From the NCBI RefSeq assembly GCF_002101585.1, contig NZ_LQOT01000076.1:222505-286504 (forward strand): 64,000 nt of DNA, written 5' to 3'. The DNA is from Mycolicibacter engbaekii (GTDB lineage: Bacteria > Actinomycetota > Actinomycetes > Mycobacteriales > Mycobacteriaceae). The notes beneath the pieces are model-generated. The model was not told where the DNA came from, searched no databases, and was given only the letters and a program-made list of their open reading frames with translations. Below are positions 34,290 to 43,041 of the stretch, in pieces (within the stretch, counting starts at the first letter, position 1; every line of letters begins with the position of its first letter). The position numbers and the translations under genes were made by a program.

Positions 34290-34342
34290 TGACAATGCGT
34301 CATAGCTAAACCCGAGGCGCGGCCCACCACCGCTGTCGCCTC
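34290..34342 (+). promoter_or_regulatory. Two short inverted repeats in the ylxR-infB leader
   Basis: ATGAC-AATGC-GTCAT (34290-34304) forms a small hairpin, and GAGGCG (34314-34319) pairs with CGCCTC (34337-34342) around a 17-base loop, just before the infB ribosome site AGGAG. They could shape the infB 5' leader. The short arms make chance formation possible. Confidence 0.35.
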
Positions 34343-34358
34343 ATAGACAGGAGAAGTA

Positions 34359-37112
34359 GTGGCAAAGGCCCGCGTACACGAGTTGGCCAAGGAACTCGGT
34401 GTCACCAGTAAGGAAGTTCTCGCCCGCCTGAGCGAACAGGGCGAATTCGTCAAGTCGGCATCCTCAACCGTGGAAGCCCCCGTCGCGCGTCGGCTGCGTG
34501 AGTCCTTCGGCGGTGGCAAGCCCGCGCCGAAGGCCGAGGCACCCGCTGCCCCGGCGGCCCCCAAGGCCGCCGCCCCAGCCCCCGCGGCAACTCCGGGCCC
34601 GGCGAAGCCGGCGGCACCGGCGGCCACCGGCAACGGCGAGGCCCCCAAGCCCGCCGCGCCCGCCCCGGCCAAGCCGGCGGCACCGGCTGCTCCGGCAGCG
34701 CCCGTCGCCGAGACGCCCCCGCCGGCCGCCGCGGCACCCGCGGCACCGCCCGCTCCCGGCCCGCGCCCGGCAACCCCGGGGCCCAAGCCCGGTGCTCCGC
34801 GTCCCCCGCGCGTCGGCAACAACCCGTTCTCCTCGGCGCAGCCGGTGGAGCGCGCCATCCCGCGTCCGCACCCGCAGGCGCCGCGCCCGGGCGGAGCGCC
34901 CCGGCCAGGAATGCCGCGTCCCGGCGGTGGCGCAACCCCGGGCAACATGCCCGGACGCAGCAGCAACTTCGGCGCACAGGGCCGCCCGCGCCCCGGTGGC
35001 CCGCCGCGGCCCGGCGGCGGTGCCCGTCCCGGAGCGCCCGCCGGCCGGCCCGGCGGTCCCGGCGGTAACTACCGCGGCGGCGGTCCCGGCGGTCCCGGTG
35101 GAGCTGCCGGCGCGCCCGCGGGCGGCGGCGGTGGGTTCCGCGGTCGTCCCGGTGGCGGCGGCGGTGGCGGCGGACGACCCGGCCAGCGTGGCGGGGCGGC
35201 CGGTGCCTTCGGTCGGCCCGGCGGCGCGCCCAAGCGGGGACGCAAGTCGAAGCGGGCGAAACGCGCCGAGTACGAGAACATGCAGGCGCCGGTCGTCGGT
35301 GGGGTGCGGTTGCCGCACGGCAACGGCGAGACCATTCGGCTGGCCCGCGGTGCGTCGCTGAGCGACTTCGCCGAGAAGATCGATGCCAACCCGGCTGCTC
35401 TGGTGCAGGCGCTGTTCAACCTCGGCGAGATGGTGACTGCCACTCAGTCGGTGGGCGACGAGACGTTGGAACTGCTCGGCAGCGAGATGAACTTCGTGGT
35501 CCAGGTCGTCTCGCCCGAGGACGAGGACCGCGAGCTGCTGGAGTCCTTCGACCTGACCTACGGCGAGGACGAGGGCGGCGAGGAGGATCTGCAGAGCCGG
35601 CCGCCGGTGGTGACCGTCATGGGTCACGTCGACCACGGCAAGACCCGACTGCTGGACACCATCCGCAAGGCCAACGTCCGCGAGGGCGAAGCCGGCGGCA
35701 TCACCCAGCACATCGGCGCCTACCAGGTGTCCGTCGACTTCGAGGGCTCCGAGCGGCTGATCACGTTCATCGACACCCCGGGCCACGAGGCGTTCACCGC
35801 CATGCGTGCCCGCGGCGCCAAGGCCACCGACATCGCGATCCTGGTGGTGGCCGCCGACGACGGCGTCATGCCGCAGACCGTGGAGGCCATCAACCACGCC
35901 CAGGCTGCTGACGTGCCGATCGTGGTGGCGGTCAACAAGATCGACAAGGAAGGTGCCGACCCGGCCAAGATCCGGGGGCAGCTCACCGAGTACGGGCTGG
36001 TTGCCGAGGACTTCGGCGGCGACACCATGTTCGTCGACATCTCCGCCAAGCAGGGCACCAACATCGCTGCCCTGGAGGAGGCGGTGCTGCTGACCGCCGA
36101 CGCCGCCCTGGACCTGCGGGCCAACCCCGACATGGAGGCCCAGGGTGTGGCGATCGAGGCACACCTGGACCGCGGTCGCGGTCCGGTGGCCACCGTGCTG
36201 ATCCAGCGCGGCACGCTGCGAGTCGGCGACTCGATCGTCGCCGGCGATGCCTACGGCCGGGTGCGGCGCATGGTCGACGAGCACGGCGACGACGTGGAAG
36301 AGGCGCTGCCGTCGCGGCCCGTGCAGGTCATCGGGTTCACCTCGGTGCCCGGTGCCGGTGACAACCTGCTGGTGGTCGACGAGGACCGGATCGCCCGCCA
36401 GATCGCCGACAAGCGCAGTGCGCGCAAGCGCAACGCGCTGGCGGCGCGCTCGCGCAAGCGGATCTCGCTGGAGGACCTGGACTCGGCGCTGAAGGAAACC
36501 AGCCAGCTGAACCTGATCCTCAAGGGCGACAACGCCGGTACCGTCGAGGCGCTGGAAGAGGCCTTGATGGGAATCCAGGTCGACGACGAGGTCACCCTGC
36601 GGGTGATCGACCGTGGCGTGGGTGGCATCACCGAGACCAACGTCAACCTGGCCTCGGCCTCGGACGCGATCATCATCGGGTTCAACGTGCGTGCCGAGGG
36701 CAAGGCCACCGAGCTGGCCAGCCGCGAAGGCGTGGAGATCCGGTACTACTCGGTCATCTACCAGGCCATCGAGGAGATCGAGAGCGCGCTCAAGGGCATG
36801 CTCAAGCCCATCTACGAGGAGAAGGAGCTGGGGCGCGCGGAGATTCGCGCCATCTTCCGGTCCTCGAAGGTCGGCAACATCGCAGGTTGCCTCGTCACCT
36901 CCGGCATCATGCGCCGCAACGCCAAGGCGCGGCTGCTGCGTGATTCGGTGGTGGTTGCCGAGAATCTCACCGTCTCCTCGCTGCGCCGGGAGAAGGACGA
37001 TGTCACCGAGGTCCGCGACGGCTACGAGTGTGGTCTGACGCTGACCTACAGCGACATCAAGGAAGGCGACGTCATCGAGACCTACGAGCTCGTCGAGAAG
37101 GCGCGGACCTAA
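34359..37112 (+). CDS. infB: Translation initiation factor IF-2
   Basis: The initiator-tRNA GTPase, 917 residues. The N-terminus has the IF2_N motif (MAKARVHELAKELGVTSKE), followed by about 260 residues of Ala/Pro/Lys-rich then Arg/Gly/Pro-rich low-complexity linker (about residues 45-305). The GTPase motifs are GHVDHGKT (about residue 421), DTPGHE and NKID (about residue 526), followed by domains II, III and C2. The GTG start is supported by AGGAG eight to ten bases upstream. The Gly/Arg-rich linker is longer than in many bacteria but typical of mycobacteria. Confidence 0.97.
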   Translation: MAKARVHELAKELGVTSKEVLARLSEQGEFVKSASSTVEAPVARRLRESFGGGKPAPKAEAPAAPAAPKAAAPAPAATPGPAKPAAPAATGNGEAPKPAAPAPAKPAAPAAPAAPVAETPPPAAAAPAAPPAPGPRPATPGPKPGAPRPPRVGNNPFSSAQPVERAIPRPHPQAPRPGGAPRPGMPRPGGGATPGNMPGRSSNFGAQGRPRPGGPPRPGGGARPGAPAGRPGGPGGNYRGGGPGGPGGAAGAPAGGGGGFRGRPGGGGGGGGRPGQRGGAAGAFGRPGGAPKRGRKSKRAKRAEYENMQAPVVGGVRLPHGNGETIRLARGASLSDFAEKIDANPAALVQALFNLGEMVTATQSVGDETLELLGSEMNFVVQVVSPEDEDRELLESFDLTYGEDEGGEEDLQSRPPVVTVMGHVDHGKTRLLDTIRKANVREGEAGGITQHIGAYQVSVDFEGSERLITFIDTPGHEAFTAMRARGAKATDIAILVVAADDGVMPQTVEAINHAQAADVPIVVAVNKIDKEGADPAKIRGQLTEYGLVAEDFGGDTMFVDISAKQGTNIAALEEAVLLTADAALDLRANPDMEAQGVAIEAHLDRGRGPVATVLIQRGTLRVGDSIVAGDAYGRVRRMVDEHGDDVEEALPSRPVQVIGFTSVPGAGDNLLVVDEDRIARQIADKRSARKRNALAARSRKRISLEDLDSALKETSQLNLILKGDNAGTVEALEEALMGIQVDDEVTLRVIDRGVGGITETNVNLASASDAIIIGFNVRAEGKATELASREGVEIRYYSVIYQAIEEIESALKGMLKPIYEEKELGRAEIRAIFRSSKVGNIAGCLVTSGIMRRNAKARLLRDSVVVAENLTVSSLRREKDDVTEVRDGYECGLTLTYSDIKEGDVIETYELVEKART

Positions 37113-37114
37113 CC

Positions 37115-37594
37115 GTGGCTGACCCGGCACGCGCACGCCGGCTGGCCAAGCGGATCTCGACGATCGTCGCCTCGGCTATCGAGTACGAGATCAAGGATCC
37201 GCGGCTGGCCGGCGTGACGATCACCGACGCGAAGGTCACCGCCGACCTGCACGACGCGACCCTGTACTACACGGTGCTCGGCCGCTCCTTGGACGACGAC
37301 CCCAACTACGGCGGCGCGGCAGCCGCCCTGGAGGGGGCCAAGGGCGTGCTGCGGTCCAAGGTCGGCGCGGGAACCGGGGTGCGGTTCACCCCCACCCTGA
37401 CGTTTGTCCGGGACACCGTGCCCGATGCGGCGCACCGGATGGCGGAACTGCTGGCCGCAGCTCAGGCCGCCGACGCCGACCTGGCCCGGATCCGGGAGGG
37501 TAAGCAACCGGTCGGAGACCCCAACCCGTATCGGGAGGTGCCCGGATCAGCGGGCGCCGACGACAGCGGTGACGGTGAGCAGCCGGTCAACTGA
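37115..37594 (+). CDS. rbfA: Ribosome-binding factor A
   Basis: 30S maturation and cold-adaptation factor, 159 residues. The KH-like core is visible: RRLAKRISTIVASAIEYEIK, DPRLAGVTITDAKVTADL, and the GVLRSKVG / RFTPTLTFVRD segment. It has an acidic-rich short tail. The GTG lies three bases after the infB stop. The downstream phosphoesterase start overlaps its 3' end. Confidence 0.94.
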   Translation: MADPARARRLAKRISTIVASAIEYEIKDPRLAGVTITDAKVTADLHDATLYYTVLGRSLDDDPNYGGAAAALEGAKGVLRSKVGAGTGVRFTPTLTFVRDTVPDAAHRMAELLAAAQAADADLARIREGKQPVGDPNPYREVPGSAGADDSGDGEQPVN

Positions 37595-38570
37595 TCCGCT
37601 GCCCACGGGCCGGCGGGTGGATGCCGCTGCAGCCGTGGACCTGCTGACGGGCGCGAGCACGCTGGCGGTGATCTGTCATGTGCACCCCGATGCCGACACC
37701 ATCGGTGCCGGGCTCGCGCTGGCGACGGTCCTGCGTCGGCGCGGCAAATCCGCCCAGGTCAGTTTCGCCCGCCCCGCCACGCTGCCGCAGTCGCTGCAGT
37801 CCTTGCCGGGCGGGGCGTTGCTGGTCGGCCCGGAGGCGCTGCGCCGCGACGCCGATCTGGTGGTCACCGTCGATGTCTCCAGCGCTGACCGGCTCGGAGA
37901 GCTGCAGGAGCAGGCCGCTGCCGCGCCCGAACTGCTGGTGATCGACCACCATGCCTCGAACCAGCTGTTCGGAACCGCCAATTTCGTTGACCCGACGGCG
38001 GATTCGACGACCATGATGGTCGCGGAACTGATCGATGCCTGGGGCGAGCCGATCGATGTGGACGTGGCGCATTGCCTGTATGCCGGGCTGGCCACCGACA
38101 CGGGATCGTTCCGGTGGGCCAGTGCTCGCGCGCACCGGCTGGCGGCGCGACTGGTGGATGCCGGAGTGGACAATGCGGCGGTCGCCCGCGCGGTGATGGA
38201 CACTCATCCGTTCGGCTGGCTGACGATGCTGTCGCGGGTATTGGCCGAGGCCCGGCTGCTGGGAGATGCCGCGGGCGGGCGCGGGCTGGTCTATGCGGTC
38301 GTCGACCATCTCGAGTGGACCACCGCCCGGCCCGAGGAGGTGGAGAGCATCGTCGACATCGTCCGCACCACCGCAGAAGCCGAGGTGGCCGCGGTGTTCA
38401 AGGAGACCGAACCGGGGCGCTGGGCGGTGTCCCTGCGCGCTAAGGCGACGGTGGACCTCGCGGCGGTGGCGTGCGGGTTCGGCGGTGGCGGACACCGGCT
38501 GGCAGCCGGCTACACCGCGGCAGGGGACATCGACGACGTGGTCGGGTCCCTGGTCGCCGCCCTGGGCTAG
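37575..38570 (+). CDS. cnpB: DHH/DHHA1 phosphoesterase (NrnA/CnpB type)
   Basis: Relative of Rv2837c, which hydrolyses c-di-AMP/pApA and short RNA (nanoRNA). About 331 residues. The DHH domain has HVHPDADTIGAG and the DHH motif VIDHHASN with further metal-ligand Asp residues (VDVSSADR, ATDTGSFRW), and the DHHA1 domain ends in FGGGGHRLAAG. GTG at 37575 or 37569, both inside the rbfA 3' end, are the available starts; no clear ribosome site distinguishes them. Place at the end of the rbfA operon is conserved. Confidence 0.92.
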   Translation: MSSRSTDPLPTGRRVDAAAAVDLLTGASTLAVICHVHPDADTIGAGLALATVLRRRGKSAQVSFARPATLPQSLQSLPGGALLVGPEALRRDADLVVTVDVSSADRLGELQEQAAAAPELLVIDHHASNQLFGTANFVDPTADSTTMMVAELIDAWGEPIDVDVAHCLYAGLATDTGSFRWASARAHRLAARLVDAGVDNAAVARAVMDTHPFGWLTMLSRVLAEARLLGDAAGGRGLVYAVVDHLEWTTARPEEVESIVDIVRTTAEAEVAAVFKETEPGRWAVSLRAKATVDLAAVACGFGGGGHRLAAGYTAAGDIDDVVGSLVAALG

Positions 38571-38605
38571 TCCCGCGGTCGGGAGCCGTCCCGATCTAGC
38601 CCAAG

Positions 38606-39928
38606 ATGGTGGCTATGCACGACAGCACTGCCGGCGGCCGCCAGATCGCGGCGCTGGCGCTGCCGGCGCTGGTGGTGCTGGCAGCCGAGCCGCTCTATCT
38701 GTTGTTCGACACCGCGGTGGTCGGTCGGCTCGGGGCGCTCGGCCTGGCCGGACTGGCGATCGGCGGGCTGATTCTGGGCCTGGTGGGTTCGCAGGCGACG
38801 TTTCTGTCCTATGGCACCACCGCGCGTGCGGCGCGCCACTTCGGTGCCGGCGACCGACCTGCCGCGGTCGCCGAGGGGGTTCAGGCGACATGGCTGGCAC
38901 TGGGATTGGGGGTGCTGGTCGTGGTGGTGGTGCAGGCCGCCGCGGTGCCGTTGGTCGCGGCGGTGGCCGGGCGTGACAGCATTGCGCAGGCCGCGTTGCC
39001 CTGGCTGCGGATCGCGATCCTGGGAGTGCCCGCGATCCTGGTGTCGCTGGCCGGAAACGGATGGCTGCGCGGCGTGCAGGACACCTCGCGTCCGCCGCGC
39101 TACGTGGTGGCCGGTTTTGCGTTGTCGGCCGTGCTGTGCCCGCTGCTGGTGTTCGGGGCACTGGGCCTGCCGCGGTGGGGGCTGGCCGGTTCGGCGGTGG
39201 CCAACTGTGCCGGCCAATGGCTTGCGGCGCTGCTGTTTCTGCGTGCCTTGGGAACCGAGCAGGTTTCGCTGCGGCTCGACGCTGCGGTGCTGCGCAGGCA
39301 ACTGGTGCTGGGCCGGGACCTGATGGTGCGGTCGCTGGCTTTTCAAGCCTGCTTCGTCTCGGCAGCCGCGGTGGCGGCCCGGTTCGGGGCGGCGGCCCTG
39401 GCTGCCCACCAGATCGTGCTGCAGCTGTGGACGTTTCTGGCGCTGGTGCTCGATTCGCTGGCGATCGCGGCTCAGGCCCTGGTGGGCGCGGCGCTCGGCG
39501 CCGGGCAGGTGCGCCAGGCGAGGTCGGTGGCGGTCCGCGTCACGGTGTTCTCGGCGGTCGCGGCCGGGGTGCTGGCCGCGGTGCTCGCCGCGGGCCGGGT
39601 TGTGGTGCCGGGGTTGTTCACCGGCGACGCCGCGGTGCTGGCGGCCGTCGGCGTGCCGTGGTGGTTTCTCGTGGCCCAATTGCCCCTTGCCGGAATCGTC
39701 TTCGCGCTCGACGGCGTGCTGCTGGGTGCCGGGGACGCAGCGTTCATGCGGACCGCCACGGTGGTCAGTGCCCTGGTCGGCTTCCTGCCGCTGACCTGGC
39801 TGGCCCTGGTGCTCAACTGGGGGCTGGCCGGGATCTGGTCCGGATTGACCACGTTCATCGTGCTGCGGCTGCTGTTCGTCGGCTGGCGGGCCCTGTCGGG
39901 GCGATGGGTGCGGGCTGGTCGGCCGTAG
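38606..39928 (+). CDS. dinF: MATE-family efflux transporter (DinF-like)
   Basis: A 12-TM exporter of the MATE superfamily, 440 residues, equivalent to Rv2836c. The first TM contains ALPALVVLAAEPLYLLFDTA, typical of DinF-subfamily transporters, with an internal repeat of six helices. Two in-frame starts exist, ATG 38606 and ATG 38615, with the second nearer to related proteins. It is 35 bases after cnpB and ends one base before a convergent gene. Cation coupling and substrates cannot be inferred. Confidence 0.92.
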   Translation: MVAMHDSTAGGRQIAALALPALVVLAAEPLYLLFDTAVVGRLGALGLAGLAIGGLILGLVGSQATFLSYGTTARAARHFGAGDRPAAVAEGVQATWLALGLGVLVVVVVQAAAVPLVAAVAGRDSIAQAALPWLRIAILGVPAILVSLAGNGWLRGVQDTSRPPRYVVAGFALSAVLCPLLVFGALGLPRWGLAGSAVANCAGQWLAALLFLRALGTEQVSLRLDAAVLRRQLVLGRDLMVRSLAFQACFVSAAAVAARFGAAALAAHQIVLQLWTFLALVLDSLAIAAQALVGAALGAGQVRQARSVAVRVTVFSAVAAGVLAAVLAAGRVVVPGLFTGDAAVLAAVGVPWWFLVAQLPLAGIVFALDGVLLGAGDAAFMRTATVVSALVGFLPLTWLALVLNWGLAGIWSGLTTFIVLRLLFVGWRALSGRWVRAGRP

Positions 39929-39929
39929 G

Positions 39930-40334
39930 TCAGCCGCCCACGCCGGCGTTCAACAGCAGACCACCCGCAGCGAAGGTCAGCACGAAGATCGCCCAACCCC
40001 GCGCCGGCCAGCCGATCATGGTGCGCCGACTGAGCCCACTGCGGACCATGCCGATCAGGGTGACGAGGAGGGCTGCCCCGATGCCGCCCCAGGTCACCAG
40101 GTAGGCGGCGTAGATCAGGCTGTCGCTGCAGTGGCGGGCCCCCGAGCACTTGTCGGTGATCATCCCCGCGTACATCGACAGGATCACACCGAATCCGCAT
40201 GCCAACATCAGTAACACCGCGAGCAGGATCGCGGCGATCACATCCCAAGGCCTGCGGCGCGGCGGCGGGAAGCTGCCATAGGGATGCGGCGGGCCGTACG
40301 GATACGGGGAATGGGGCGGGTAGTGCGGGGCCAT
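39930..40334 (-). CDS. Proline/tyrosine-rich N-terminus, three-TM membrane protein
   Basis: A 134-residue protein. The first 28 residues are Pro/Tyr/His-rich (PHYPPHSPYPYGPPHPYG), of the type often found on the cytoplasmic side of mycobacterial membrane proteins. Three hydrophobic segments follow at about residues 31-55, 72-97 and 108-131, with a Cys pair (KCSGARHC) in the first outer loop that could form a disulfide. Function unknown. It is convergent with the MATE gene. Confidence 0.75.
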   Translation of the reverse strand: MAPHYPPHSPYPYGPPHPYGSFPPPRRRPWDVIAAILLAVLLMLACGFGVILSMYAGMITDKCSGARHCSDSLIYAAYLVTWGGIGAALLVTLIGMVRSGLSRRTMIGWPARGWAIFVLTFAAGGLLLNAGVGG

Positions 40335-40383
40335 GGCTACGCCGACCAGCAGAAGATCACCAGGTCACCTTAATCGCGGCCTC

Positions 40384-40397
40384 GCCGCCGTGGCGGC
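40384..40397 (-). terminator. Small hairpin in the gap downstream of echA16
   Basis: GCCGCC-GT-GGCGGC can fold into a tight stem within the 147-base gap between the echA16 stop and the next minus-strand gene. The two-base loop is below the usual minimum, so only a shorter stem would form. No T-tract. Confidence 0.25.
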
Positions 40398-40481
40398 AAA
40401 TGACTGTCTACCTGGGCTTTTCGTCAAGCCGGTGGCGCGGTCGGGGTGCAGTCACGCCCGGGACTCCAAACTGGTGAGGCG

Positions 40482-41237
40482 CTACTGCACCTGGGAGCGC
40501 CCGCGCTCGAGCACGGCTGCCCGGTTGGCGGCGACGTCGGCGCCGCTCACGGTGTGCAGCCACTGCTTGGCCGCCATCGCCTCGATCCACAGTCCGGTGG
40601 CCGTCTGCGACTCGTCGATGCGGTGGTAGGAGGCCAGCAACGCCCGCACCGCGGCCTGATTGTTGCCGACGATCGAGCCGGCCACGGCGCGTGCGGTCGC
40701 AAGCAGTTCATCGTGGGGCACCACTTCGGTGACCAGGCCGGCCCGCAGTGCGTCGGACGCCGACAGGTAATCGCCGGTCAGGCTCATCCGGCGGGCCAGA
40801 CCGACCCCGACCTTCTGGGGGAGGCGAACACTGAGGCCCCAGGACGGCAACAGGCCGACGCGGGCGTGCGTGTCGGCGAACCGGGCCTGGTCCGATGCGA
40901 TCAGGACATCGCAGTACAGGGCCAATTCCAGCCCGCCGGTGACCGCCGCGCCGTTGATGGCGCCGATCACCGGTTTGGTCATCGGCGGCCACTGCGGGGA
41001 GATGTCGGGCAGCGCCGTGGATTCGCTGAACTCCTTGAGGTCCAGACCCGCGCAGAAGACCGGGTCGGCTCCGGTGAGGATCACCACGTCGACATCTGCG
41101 TCGGCATCGGCGGCGGCCAGCGCGCTGAAGATGGCGTCGCGCAAGGCCGCGGACAGCGCATTGCGGGCCTGCGGACGGTTGAGGGTCAGGGTTCGGATGC
41201 GGTCCTGCGTGTGGACCAGCAGAATGTCGTCGCTCAC
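40482..41237 (-). CDS. echA16: Enoyl-CoA hydratase/isomerase family protein EchA16
   Basis: A 251-residue crotonase-fold enzyme, very like EchA16 (Rv2831) in wording. The oxyanion-hole segments are ARNALSAALRD and NGAAVTGGLELALYCD; the family's second catalytic Glu position is replaced (RVGLLPSWGLSVRLP), with Trp and Gly where hydratases often have Glu, so a classical hydratase reaction is uncertain. GTG at 41237 starts the protein with the expected SDDILL. It is divergent from the DUF1802 gene, 33 bases apart. Confidence 0.93.
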   Translation of the reverse strand: MSDDILLVHTQDRIRTLTLNRPQARNALSAALRDAIFSALAAADADADVDVVILTGADPVFCAGLDLKEFSESTALPDISPQWPPMTKPVIGAINGAAVTGGLELALYCDVLIASDQARFADTHARVGLLPSWGLSVRLPQKVGVGLARRMSLTGDYLSASDALRAGLVTEVVPHDELLATARAVAGSIVGNNQAAVRALLASYHRIDESQTATGLWIEAMAAKQWLHTVSGADVAANRAAVLERGRSQVQ

Positions 41238-41270
41238 CAGTTCACCGTAGCCGGGGCTACGCTGAGGGGA

Positions 41271-41822
41271 ATGCACGGTATGGCCTTGAAGGAGTGGAGC
41301 GCTGTCGTAGCGGCGCTGCTGGCGGGTCGGCAACGAATTCTGCTGCGCAAAGGCGGCATTCACGAGAAGCGATTCGAAGTCAGCGCCGACGAGTTCCTGC
41401 TGTTCCCTACCTCGGTGCACAGCCACGCTGAGCGCGTTCGTCCCGAACACCGTGACCTGCTCGCGCCGGCCGCCGCGGACTCCACCGCCGAGCAGATACT
41501 GGTGCGCGCGGCGGCGAAAGTCGTTGCGGCGCTGCCTGTCGACCGGCCTGGCGCGCTGGAGGACATCGCTGACCTGCACATCTGGACCGCGGAATCGGTG
41601 CGTGCCGACCGGCTGGATTTCCGGCCGAAGCACCGGCTGACGGTGCTGGTGGTCCAGGTGTTGCCGCTGTCGGTCCCGGTGCGGCTGGAGCGCAGCCCTG
41701 AGTATGCCGGGTGCTCCAGCTGGGTTCAGCTGCCGATCGCCGACGCTGAGCTGGGCGACCCGGTGTACACGGCCGACGAGCTCGCCGCGACGACCGCGAG
41801 GGTCCGCGACAGCGTCGGCTGA
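41271..41822 (+). CDS. DUF1802 family protein
   Basis: A 183-residue cytoplasmic protein of unknown function. The DUF1802 signature is visible at the N-terminus: LKEWSAVVAALLAGRQRILLRKGGIHEK, then FLLFPTSVHSHAERV. ATG at 41271 lies 33 bases from the divergent echA16. It ends 13 bases before the convergent organosulfur operon. No catalytic residues can be assigned. Confidence 0.85.
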   Translation: MHGMALKEWSAVVAALLAGRQRILLRKGGIHEKRFEVSADEFLLFPTSVHSHAERVRPEHRDLLAPAAADSTAEQILVRAAAKVVAALPVDRPGALEDIADLHIWTAESVRADRLDFRPKHRLTVLVVQVLPLSVPVRLERSPEYAGCSSWVQLPIADAELGDPVYTADELAATTARVRDSVG

Positions 41823-41835
41823 CGAGCTCGCCGGG

Positions 41836-43041
41836 TCAGATCTGCGCGTGATTGGGCGGCCGGACCCCGGTCAGCTCCCATGCGCCGATGTGGTGGTACT
41901 TCCAATCCACGGGGTCGTGCACGCTGTGCGTGCGGGCATTGCGCCAATGCCGATCCAGTCCGTGCTTGAGGTCGGTTCCGCTGGCACCGGTCAACGCGAA
42001 CAGCTCGCTGGCCACATCGACCGCCACCTCACTGGCGAACGCCTTGGCCTGCGCCACCGCGATCGACCCCTGTGCCGCGGTGTCCGGGCCGGCCGGAATC
42101 AGACCCGACTCGTCGAGGACGGCGGCTGCCCAGCGCAGCAGTTGCACCGCGGCACGTGTGCGGGTGGCCAACCGGCCGATCCGCAACCGGATGTTGGGAT
42201 CCTCGGCGGCGGTCGGCGCCTGGGCGGTTCGGTAGGCCTCGGAGAACGGCCGGCTGCGCGTGCGGACGAACTCCGCGGCGTCGGCCAGTGCTCCCTCGGC
42301 GATCCCGGCCTCGATTGCCGCGTGCACCAGCTGCGCCCGCGCCCCGAGCAACTGGGGCGCGGCGAACACCGTTCCGTACGGCAGGACGAATCCGGCATCG
42401 ACGCGGACGCCGTCCAAAGTCGTTGTGCCGCTGACTGTGGAACGCTGGCCCATCGCCGACCAGTCCTCGTCGATGCGCACCCCGGCGCGCTCGCGTTCGA
42501 CGAACGCCAGGACCAGCTGGTCGTCGGGGTCAAGGGCGCTGACGGCCAGCCAGTGCGAGGTGATGGCACCCGTGCTGTAGTACTTGACCCCCTCCAAGCG
42601 CCATCCCGGGCCGTCGGCGACGAGGCGGGTTTTCAGGTCGAGGGCGTGCGTGCCCCCGCGTTCGGCCAGGACCGGGGCGATACGGCCGCCTTGGGTCACC
42701 GCGCGCAGGAGCCGGCTGCGCTGGTCCGGTGTGCCCAGCAGGCGCAGGATGTCGACGGCCAGGAAATGGCCCTGCGGGATCTGCGCCAACGCCGGGTCGG
42801 CGGCGGCGATCGTGCGGATCACCTCGGCGAGGGTTCCCGGTCCCAGCCCGGACCCGCCGTCGGCCACCGGTACGGTGATCGCCGGCAGACCGGAGCGGTC
42901 GAAGTCGGCCAGTTCGGCACGCGGAACGCTCCCGGCCCGGTCCCGGTCGGCCGCGCCGGGGCGCACGGCGTCGGCGAATGCCTGTGCCGCGGCGACCGCC
43001 TCGGCGTGGTTCGCCAGGCGCACCGCGGTTCCGGCGGTCAC
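41836..43041 (-). CDS. SfnB/DszC-like acyl-CoA-dehydrogenase-fold monooxygenase
   Basis: A 401-residue flavin-dependent oxidoreductase of the acyl-CoA dehydrogenase fold. The SfnB/DszC subgroup is recognised by GVKYYSTGAITSHWLAVSA in place of the usual acyl-CoA contacts, and by the C-terminal HDPVDWKYHHIGAWEL segment shared with the second copy in this operon. Such enzymes use reduced FMN to oxidise organosulfur compounds or enable sulfone use. GTG at 43041 overlaps the upstream sfnG stop by GTGA. Last gene of the operon. Confidence 0.88.
   Translation of the reverse strand: MTAGTAVRLANHAEAVAAAQAFADAVRPGAADRDRAGSVPRAELADFDRSGLPAITVPVADGGSGLGPGTLAEVIRTIAAADPALAQIPQGHFLAVDILRLLGTPDQRSRLLRAVTQGGRIAPVLAERGGTHALDLKTRLVADGPGWRLEGVKYYSTGAITSHWLAVSALDPDDQLVLAFVERERAGVRIDEDWSAMGQRSTVSGTTTLDGVRVDAGFVLPYGTVFAAPQLLGARAQLVHAAIEAGIAEGALADAAEFVRTRSRPFSEAYRTAQAPTAAEDPNIRLRIGRLATRTRAAVQLLRWAAAVLDESGLIPAGPDTAAQGSIAVAQAKAFASEVAVDVASELFALTGASGTDLKHGLDRHWRNARTHSVHDPVDWKYHHIGAWELTGVRPPNHAQI

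Noticed and set aside
34500..35270. Apparent repeat region in the infB gene
   Set aside because: It is the codon-biased Ala/Pro and Gly/Arg low-complexity linker of mycobacterial IF-2, not a DNA repeat array or CRISPR.
34464..37136. Open frame of 890 codons antisense to infB
   Set aside because: Shadow of the Gly/Pro/Ala-rich IF-2 gene.
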